Source: Geosiphon pyriformis (Eukaryota; Glomeromycota; Glomeromycetes; Archaeosporales; Geosiphonaceae). Taken from it: DNA of 64,000 nucleotides. A program made the position numbers and the translations under genes. Below, one piece after another: positions 57,400 to 64,000 of the stretch (the first letter of the stretch is position 1; each line of letters opens with the position of its first letter). The stretch lies in assembly GCA_016748015.1 (NCBI GenBank), contig JAAOMT010000602.1, positions 1,502,054 to 1,566,053 of the forward strand. Direction: 5' to 3'. Below the pieces are notes generated by a model. It had not been told where the DNA came from. It did not search any database and worked only from the letters and a program-made list of their open reading frames with translations.

Positions 57400-59441
57400 G
57401 AGAGAAAGGTTTGATCATGATTTTTCGTTAAATTGAAATCAATCAAAGAATATTGCTTGACATATGATCTTTGACTCATACATTTCATTTAAAAGGTTTT
57501 AGAGAGGATCCCTTTGATGATAAATATATAATTTTTTTCTCAAGATAGAGTAAAGACAAACTTTTTACTTTGAAAAAAAAAAAAAAAAATGCTCAAAACG
57601 ATTTGAGCGATGGTATCAGAGGCGTCGTTAATACTGTTTTTAGAGTTACAAAAAGTAAAAAAAAAAACAAAGTTTAGTCCAATTTCTTTGAATCTGATTA
57701 TCATCATTGAGCATGATTTATAATAATGAATTCTTAATAATAATCATTATTTCATTCAAATGTCATGATGAAGTAAAGTTTGGGAAATAATCTTACTACA
57801 ATTTATCATTAAAATATAACCGCATAATTAAGAGATTTGGATAAATAATTTCCCATAGTTATTCTCCGAAATCAGGAATAAGATCGTTTTTAATGAATAA
57901 GCAAAAATAAGAATTAAAATTTGTCAATAAAAATGTTTGATCCTATAGTTTTTTAAAACAAATTAGGAATTTTTGGTAAATTATTTTTCAAAAATGAATT
58001 TTTTTTTTTAAAATCAAATAGTTTCCAATTTTCTAATCTATTATACAAGAACATCAATTCGCGACGTATGGATCATCCATGGGATGGCCCGTGTTTTGGG
58101 GGTAGGTCCTGATTTATGGATTAGTATTAATAATAAGCAACGGATCGGGCAATCGATCAGAAAAACATATCAAGAACGCTTATGAAATTAATTTTGATGG
58201 TCATAAAAATTTTCAAAATTTTTTTTTTTAGAGACAAATAAATTGAGTCGAAGAATTTCTTCAATAATTGAATACAATTGGATTAAATAGATAGAATAAT
58301 ATTATTTTAATAAAATTTATTTTCAAATTTCTAACTAATTGGGTCATAAAAAAATGAATTTTAAAAAATTTATTTATTTTGAATTTTTCCAGACAAATTA
58401 ACTTGTAATTTTAAAAATCACAGAAAAAAATACAATTCGTATATTCATAATATGGATTTAATAGACCAGTGGATATTAAATTTACTTTGATAATGAATCC
58501 AAGTTAAGTTTAGCCATAAAGTATATAAATTGAAATTATCTTTCTAGCAATCATAAATTGAAGTTTAATTTGTTTAAGCCTAAAAAAAAATTAATTTCCA
58601 TCATTCATAAACAAACGACTGACGTTGTGCTATTTTGGGAGTACTCTTAAACTTTTAATTTATTTGAAACCCTTTTTCATATTTTTTAATTTCTTTAAAA
58701 TTCAAAAACACCCCCTCCCCCCGCATTTGGAGTCATAGATTTATCGTGGTTGGTAAAAAAATTAAATTTGATTCGTTATATAACAAAAAATTGTTTTCTT
58801 AAAAAGTTTTTTTTAGGAATGTTTATTAGTCAGCTCATTACGATATAGGCATATATTTTTTCTTAATGTACACACAAATAATAAACTGAAAATAAAATTC
58901 TTTTTTCTACATGTTTAAGACTATAAATGAAAATATGAAAGTTCCAGTCTAAATTTCTAGAATAAAAATTTTAACTCTGAGCATTCGAAAAGATTGACAC
59001 ATATAAATCCTCTTTGTTATGATTCTAAAAGAAAATTCGTGCATGCTAACAACCATTTGGAAATAGTGAGACTTTATCCTGAAATTTTTTACGGGAACAA
59101 TGAATCTAATCTTCAAGAGTGTTAATTAATTAATTAATTAATTAAGTAAAAGGTGTAAGCAAAAAACATATTCTAATATCATTATTTTTTTTCGATTCAT
59201 TCTTTCAGATTTCGACAGTAGAAAATTTTATTTAACCTAGTTATCCATAAAATTTTATTTCTTCAAAATAATTTTGTGCTTTAAATCAAAAATGGGAATT
59301 TTTTAAATGTAAATCTAAATATATATAGTTTTTATAAAGAACATGTTGATATGACATAAAAATTTGATAAAAGAATTCTCACTCTTGAGATCTAACCTCC
59401 TACTACTCTAATTAATCACTTTACTCAATTCAATAGAAATA
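57400..59441. other. Intergenic region, no recognised gene
   Basis: About 2 kb. Contains an A17 tract at 57572, a C-rich run at 58710-58723, a (TTAA)n repeat at 59121-59145 and a higher-GC patch at 58060-58190. In that patch an ATG at 58084 opens 33 codons (MARVLGVGPDLWISINNKQR...) with ordinary coding composition; it may be an exon or a fragment of something unrecognised. Nothing else stands out. Confidence 0.4.
59121..59145. repeat. (TTAA)n microsatellite
   Basis: Six TTAA units in a row starting after GTTAATTAATT. A simple repeat. Confidence 0.9.
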
Positions 59442-59994
59442 TTAAGTATTCAAACACTTAGAAGATTGACTATTTTTATTGTAGTTTCCTTTAAAAGTTT
59501 GACTCGTAAAAGTACAAGTAGTACCTGGTGCAGAACCGTTAATTTTAAAATAAAAGGATCCAGTCTTAGATTCAGGACCAAGATTCAAAATGAAATACGG
59601 AGTTGACAGCTTTTCTACAGGAACTGAACCCCGGTATTGCCTTTGAATAAAAGTCCCTGTGGACAGGTATAAATCGACCGTATCTATTGTTTGTACTTGA
59701 CTAAGTCCTTTATTCCATGAGACTTGGTAACATTGTCCTGTTGAAATGGAGTTCAAATTCCAAGGTTTTAATCGCAAAAAAATCAATAAAAAAAAATATA
59801 AAATTTCTCAACTTCTTTTTTTTTGCCTTGAAAAGAAAACCAATATTGTACTGACCATTTGTAAAAGATATATCATTTTGATTTGGTCCTGGTGAAGTAA
59901 TAATGAGTCCATTACATGAATTTTGTCGTTTTTCCAAAGGAATAGCGGTTAAAAGACACACAAAAAAGGTTAATATCACCAAAAATATCTTCAT
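59442..59994 (-). CDS. Small secreted protein, Kre9/Knh1-like (paralogue 1)
   Basis: Two exons: 59994-59856 and 59737-59442, giving 144 residues; the 118-nt intron has donor GTCAGT and acceptor CAG, phase 1. I start at the ATG 59994 (MKIFLVILTFF), not the upstream ATG in frame, because it gives a clean signal peptide (residues 1-18) and a Kex2-type KR site at 22-23. The mature part reads NSCNGLIITSPGPNQN, then after splicing NGQCYQVSWNKG and a beta-rich domain with STPYFILNLGPESKTGSF and a final Cys near KCLNT. This is the Ig-like fold seen in Kre9/Knh1 (PF10342) and many small fungal secreted proteins. Probably extracellular or wall-associated; an effector role is possible. A related gene follows at 60629-61205. 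Confidence 0.78.
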
Positions 59995-60045
59995 TTTCAA
60001 AAGTACTTGTATGAATAAAGTATTGGGATTAAATTTTAATTTCAA

Positions 60046-60628
60046 AAAGTTTCCAGGATTTTTAATTTAAAAAATTCTTTTACTATAGTAATTTTTATAA
60101 AGGTATTTTGTGAAAAATGTGGTTGACAAATTTTTTTTTTCCCAATCCATTAAAAATCTGGTCATTTTATAAAGAATAAGCCAAGAGGGCTTATTAAGTC
60201 AATCATTGTGCGAAACGAAGATTAAAACAAGTTTTTTTTTTTTTTTTTCTTGTTCTATTATTGTTCAAGGCTGGATGCTCTACAAAGCAATCAAAAACTC
60301 TAAAGGAAAATAAACTAACTTCTAAGGCGAAAGATCTTGTTCTACCATTCCAAAAATATAATTCTCAATTATATCAAACCCCACATGTTGTGTTCATGCT
60401 AAAATTGGAGATTATAAATGAAAATTCAAAAATAAACTTAATACAGAATGATTATTTATAAAAATACATCTTTAAAATTAAAAAAAAAACTTTTATATTT
60501 AGATGTATTTGAAAATCGCTCGATTGGTTGATAATAAAAAAAAAAACATAAAAAGTTTATACATTCTCTTTGTAAATTACATATTTAAGAATTAATAGGC
60601 TGCTAAAAAGTTACATTTTGAAACGAGC
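60046..60628. other. Spacer between the two secreted-protein genes
   Basis: 583 bp, including poly-T tracts near 60231-60250. A 66-codon plus-strand ORF at 60261-60461 has no recognisable family and lacks a promoter-like sequence; not called. Confidence 0.35.
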
Positions 60629-61205
60629 TTAAATTTCTAAACATGTGTTAGGAATATTATTTAGATTAAATATTCCTTTAAGTTTTATGTAAGGCACGTC
60701 ACAGTATTTTGTATCATCACCATCTTTAATCTTTGCAACAAGAGCCAACAAGTAATCACCACTTTTTTGTTCAGGGCCAAGATTAAGAGGGAAGAGCGGG
60801 GTTTGTTGCGGAATAGTTGCGTCACCAAATATTGAACCGCTCCATTGGTTTACAATGAAATTTCCATCTGTATCTAATAAATTAACATCGGTAACTTCTA
60901 TACCCCTACTGCGACCGGCATCAAATGAAAGTTGATAACATTCACCTGGAGTAGTAAGATATATAAAATTTGAAAATTTAGTTTTACCCACTTAATTTCC
61001 CTCTCCTTCTGACCTCACCCCCCCCTCTCCCCCTCTCCCCCTGTAAAAACAAATTTTATTCACCATCTGTCCATGGTCCTGCTTCATCAACCGGAAAAGT
61101 GATACGAAATCCAGTACAAGTAGGTTTTTGAATGGTCTGTCGTTTTGTAGGAAATGCCAACAAGAGAGGAATCATAAAAACGAGGAGAAAAACCAGAGAT
61201 TTCAT
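60629..61205 (-). CDS. Small secreted protein, Kre9/Knh1-like (paralogue 2)
   Basis: Two exons: 61205-61064 and 60945-60629, giving 152 residues; the 118-nt intron is phase 1 and placed exactly as in the paralogue at 59442 (before the GECYQLSF / GQCYQVSW block). Signal peptide residues 1-19 (MKSLVFLLVFMIPLLLAFP), KR at 21-22 as a likely Kex2 site, Cys30, then FRITFPVDEAGPWTDG. The C-terminal domain has PLFPLNLGPEQKSGDYLL and ends TCLEI with a late Cys. Same family and likely destination as paralogue 1. The intron carries an unusual G-rich tract on the coding strand (61011-61042 on the plus strand, C-rich). Confidence 0.8.
61011..61042 (-). other. G-rich tract in the intron of paralogue 2
   Basis: On the minus strand three runs of five or more G separated by AGA, with a final run of seven, about 20 bp inside the intron after the donor. 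It can form a G-quadruplex in DNA or pre-mRNA. Effect on splicing is speculative. Confidence 0.6.
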
Positions 61206-61325
61206 CTTTTACTTTCAATTTTTAATAATACGTGTGTGTGTGTATAGTGAATTCTTTTTGATATAATTTTGCTGATTTGAAAAGGATCTCTTTTATAAAT
61301 CATTTTCGCTTTAACAAAAAATGAT

Positions 61326-61544
61326 TTATTTTCTTTTGGTAGGGTAAGGTTCATCCTTCACAAGATTGATGACAATTCGTATTAGAAACAATAACATTAA
61401 TACAAATAAAATAAAAACATTATAAAAAAAATAATTTCTTGTCAATTTACCACTGTGAATCCCAAATTGATAAAAATAAAAGCTCAAATTTCTACTTTTG
61501 AAGACATGAAAATAACACATGGTTATTCTTCTATAAGGAAACAA
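61326..61544 (-). CDS. Small hypothetical membrane ORF
   Basis: 72 codons with one clear hydrophobic segment (VFILFVLMLLFLIRIVINLV) and a basic, Kex-like end KDEPYPTKRK. It has no homologue that I recognise and no upstream exon that I can join. It may be a chance ORF or the last exon of a small gene. Confidence 0.25.
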   Translation of the reverse strand: MFPYRRITMCYFHVFKSRNLSFYFYQFGIHSGKLTRNYFFYNVFILFVLMLLFLIRIVINLVKDEPYPTKRK

Positions 61545-61959
61545 TGTCTTTTTTAATTTCTCATGTTTGCAGTTCTTTCAATCGAGGAGATTGCTGTGTT
61601 CCGACCAGCCACTTAAGGCTATTTCACACAACAGCCCCGATTGCCCAAAAAGTCAATTTTTTACCATTTAATTGTTTTTCAAAAAATTGAGTCGACCATT
61701 TCCCACTGAAAGAAGTTTAAGCTAGTTTTGTTTTATAAAAATTTTTGTCATACAATTAATAACGTTGAATTCATTATTAGAATTTCTTGGAGGAAGTGAA
61801 TATGCAGTAGTGTCTTACTTGAAAAGTTACACAACGTGATGAAAATAATATTTGATCAACTTTTGATATTCACAATTATACCATATCGAGAGGTTGTTGG
61901 GTTTTATAAAAAAAAAATTTGATGAATTAAAATAAAGTAAAAAAAAAGATTGTTCTTGC

Positions 61960-61988
61960 TTGATTGATTGATTGATTGATTGATTGAT
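61960..61988. repeat. (TGAT)n microsatellite
   Basis: Seven consecutive TGAT units after CTTGCT. Simple repeat. Confidence 0.9.
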
Positions 61989-61999
61989 TAATATATCAA

Positions 62000-64000
62000 T
62001 AAACTATTTCTAAACACAATGAAAGCTAATCTGAATTTTTGATGGCCCATGAGATTCAAGAAGTGCGAAACAAACAAATTAATCTTTCATGAGATTGTTA
62101 TCGTTGTTGCTTTCACACTATCAATATTTTTGTCATTTAAAGACCAATGAGAAGAATTTCATTTCGGCGTTTACCAAGATAGACTAAAACTGGATCAACA
62201 GTAGTTAATATTTAATTCTAATTTGAAGAGCATCACACTTAGTTATTCGGAAAGCTCAATTTGTGTAATGATGAATTTCAAAATTTTCAAAGTAATATTC
62301 GCAATCTCAGCCAGCCCAAAAAAAGTAATCAAGGATTTCTAAGGAATATTTATCGTTTTGAACCAGCTCAAAACAAGTAAAACGAGTAACTTCTATAACT
62401 TGCTCCCAGATCTTGAAATACTATTACGAGTTCATCAGGTGGCTTGACAATGAAAGGTTACATCTGATATTATTAATATTATTTTAGATAATTTCCGTTT
62501 AATTATTGAACTTTTGAGTCTTATAATGACTTTTAGTTCTGTTCATCTGGAAAGTAAATCTATACTCGTTTATTTTTTTCCCTAGAGATGCTACTAGAGT
62601 TGTGAAAACGTTTCTTCTTTTGAAAACCTCCTCCATTCCAAATATTTTGTCTCACATACTCCTGTGAAAAAATGGATGAATCGATCACTGAATTCCGGTC
62701 ATTCATTCTCTTGAAATTACATTCATGATAGTGATGAGAGACGAAACATGTGCTTCTGCTCTTCCTGTAATTTTGGTAACCCAAGAAGATGGTGTTCTTG
62801 CTAAAAATTGGCGATGCACGCACAAATAGAATACCATTTGTACTTTAATGATTGAGAATATTCCGAATGGTAGTCTTCCTCTTACAGTTGTCCAGTGACC
62901 ATAGCACTACAACCTGATAATTTTGTTAAATACAAGACTTGTATTCGAATAAAGGAAGGGTTTATCTTCAAAGAAAGATTATCACAAATTTTGTGATACT
63001 TTAAAAAGTTAAATAATTTTAAAAACCGAAAATGCGAATGATTTTGTTCGTTTTCCAAATATTTTGTCTACTATTCATATTTGAGTTATTGTTTTTAAAG
63101 AAAAAAAGCTTATAATATTAAAAAAAAAATTACATAGCTACATCAATTATTACAATTAAAGATAATGAAATGCTGACATAATTCTATTCAAAATAAATCA
63201 TTAAATCTATAATTGATGAAATAATAAATATATTTTTTCATTGTTTAAGTTTTAAAAGATGATTAGTTTTGTGTTTTAAAAAATGAATTTCTATCAAAAT
63301 ACCATAATCTGAAAAAAGAATGAGATCTTTGAAATTTTATCGTATACACCGAAATAAAAGACCCGATGCTGGAAAGTACGCAATAGGAATTGTTTACGTA
63401 AATGTGTTTTATTTTCCAGAACGCCAACGTACTTGATAACATGCATCAAAATGACGATATTCTAAATTCGAAAATCCCCAGTTAATTATAGAAATTTCAA
63501 TGCTATTTAAAATATAAAAACAAATTTATTTTTGGAATTTTTATATCTGTCAGCATTTTTCATAAATACCCCTTAATTACTTTTTCCTCATCGAATTCAA
63601 ACCTGATTTTTGATTAGATAATTGTCGTAGATCTTTTAGGAGATAGTTAGATTGAAAATGAAATTGAAAAATGATGACTTTTGTTTCTCGGTAGAAAATT
63701 TATATCTATTTTTATCAAACATTTTATATATATTAATTATATTTTTCGGCTCTAATTCCTTATTACCAAAAGCTTTTTTTCGCAACAGTGGGACCTTTAA
63801 CTAGGATTTAAATTGACATTAGTGTGTTCAATAAACCAAGTTTTAAACTAAAATTCGTCTTTGTAATTAAAATTTTAAAATAATAAGGTTTTAAGATCAA
63901 AGTTCATACAACAGAGTCTCAATTTTTGAGTCTTTTTAACATTAGAAACGTCTCTTAGTTTTTGGGTGCGAATTCATCATAAATTCCCATTTTATAATTC
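62000..64000. other. Terminal region, no recognised gene
   Basis: Ordinary-composition DNA. A minus-strand ORF at 62560-62823 (87 codons, Ser/Arg/Asn-rich, with CFVSHHYHEC) is the longest frame but has no family match or signal. A plus-strand frame near 62880-62995 (SSYSCPVTIALQPDN...) is similarly unsupported. Either might be a fragment of a gene extending beyond 64000 or a relic. I see no further feature. Confidence 0.35.

Noticed and set aside
60261-60461. 66-codon plus-strand ORF between the two secreted-protein genes
   Set aside because: Lies in the short upstream region of a supported gene, with no family match.
62560-62823. 87-codon minus-strand ORF
   Set aside because: No signal, domain or similarity; the similar length of nearby chance frames makes it weak.

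Overview
The window is eukaryotic: spliceosomal introns with GTATGT/GTAAGC-type donors and TAG acceptors, Kex2-type secreted proteins, LTR and LINE retrotransposons, and very AT-rich intergenic DNA. The retroelement architecture (a Ty3/gypsy polyprotein carrying a dUTPase domain, a LINE with RNase H behind its reverse transcriptase) and a divergent homeodomain pair resembling the putative mating-type locus of Rhizophagus point to an arbuscular mycorrhizal fungus (Glomeromycotina). That assignment is inference from family recognition; no rRNA is present to confirm it. I saw no tRNA, rRNA or CRISPR.

Layout. 1-5300: two decayed plus-strand Ty3/gypsy elements, each with an extra third ORF behind integrase. 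5781-34825: a nested retrotransposon block. Three plus-strand LINE copies (I at 6636-9042, II at about 10850-30390, III at about 30600-34825) have been invaded by one minus-strand gypsy family. A near full-length gypsy (11548-24806, 4-bp target duplication CCAG) splits ORF1 of LINE II; a solo LTR of the same family (15334-16186) sits inside that gypsy's reverse transcriptase; other LTRs lie at 5865-6635 and 32640-33485. A run of 20 N at 21158-21177 separates two apparently identical 2335-bp stretches, which is best read as an unmerged contig overlap rather than a real duplication. A mariner relic lies at 10440-10840.

34830-37738 and about 45190-56140 are extremely AT-rich deserts without genes. 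On close reading the second contains heavily mutated ghosts: a minus-strand LINE (47860-49240) and a plus-strand gypsy (about 50700-54050).

37740-45190 is a compact gene island: a six-exon Pns1/CTL-type transporter (minus), a divergent HD1-like gene (minus), a canonical HD2-type homeodomain gene (plus) and a three-exon histidine phosphatase (plus). The HD1-like/HD2 pair is the most biologically interesting part of the window. It has the arrangement of a basidiomycete-style HD mating-type locus, in which the two proteins would heterodimerise as a transcription factor.

56140-64000 is a second island: a promethin/LDO-like lipid-droplet protein and two related small secreted proteins (cell-wall Kre9/Knh1-like), each with a phase-1 intron at the same place and of the same 118-nt length. 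The rest of this end holds no gene I can recognise.
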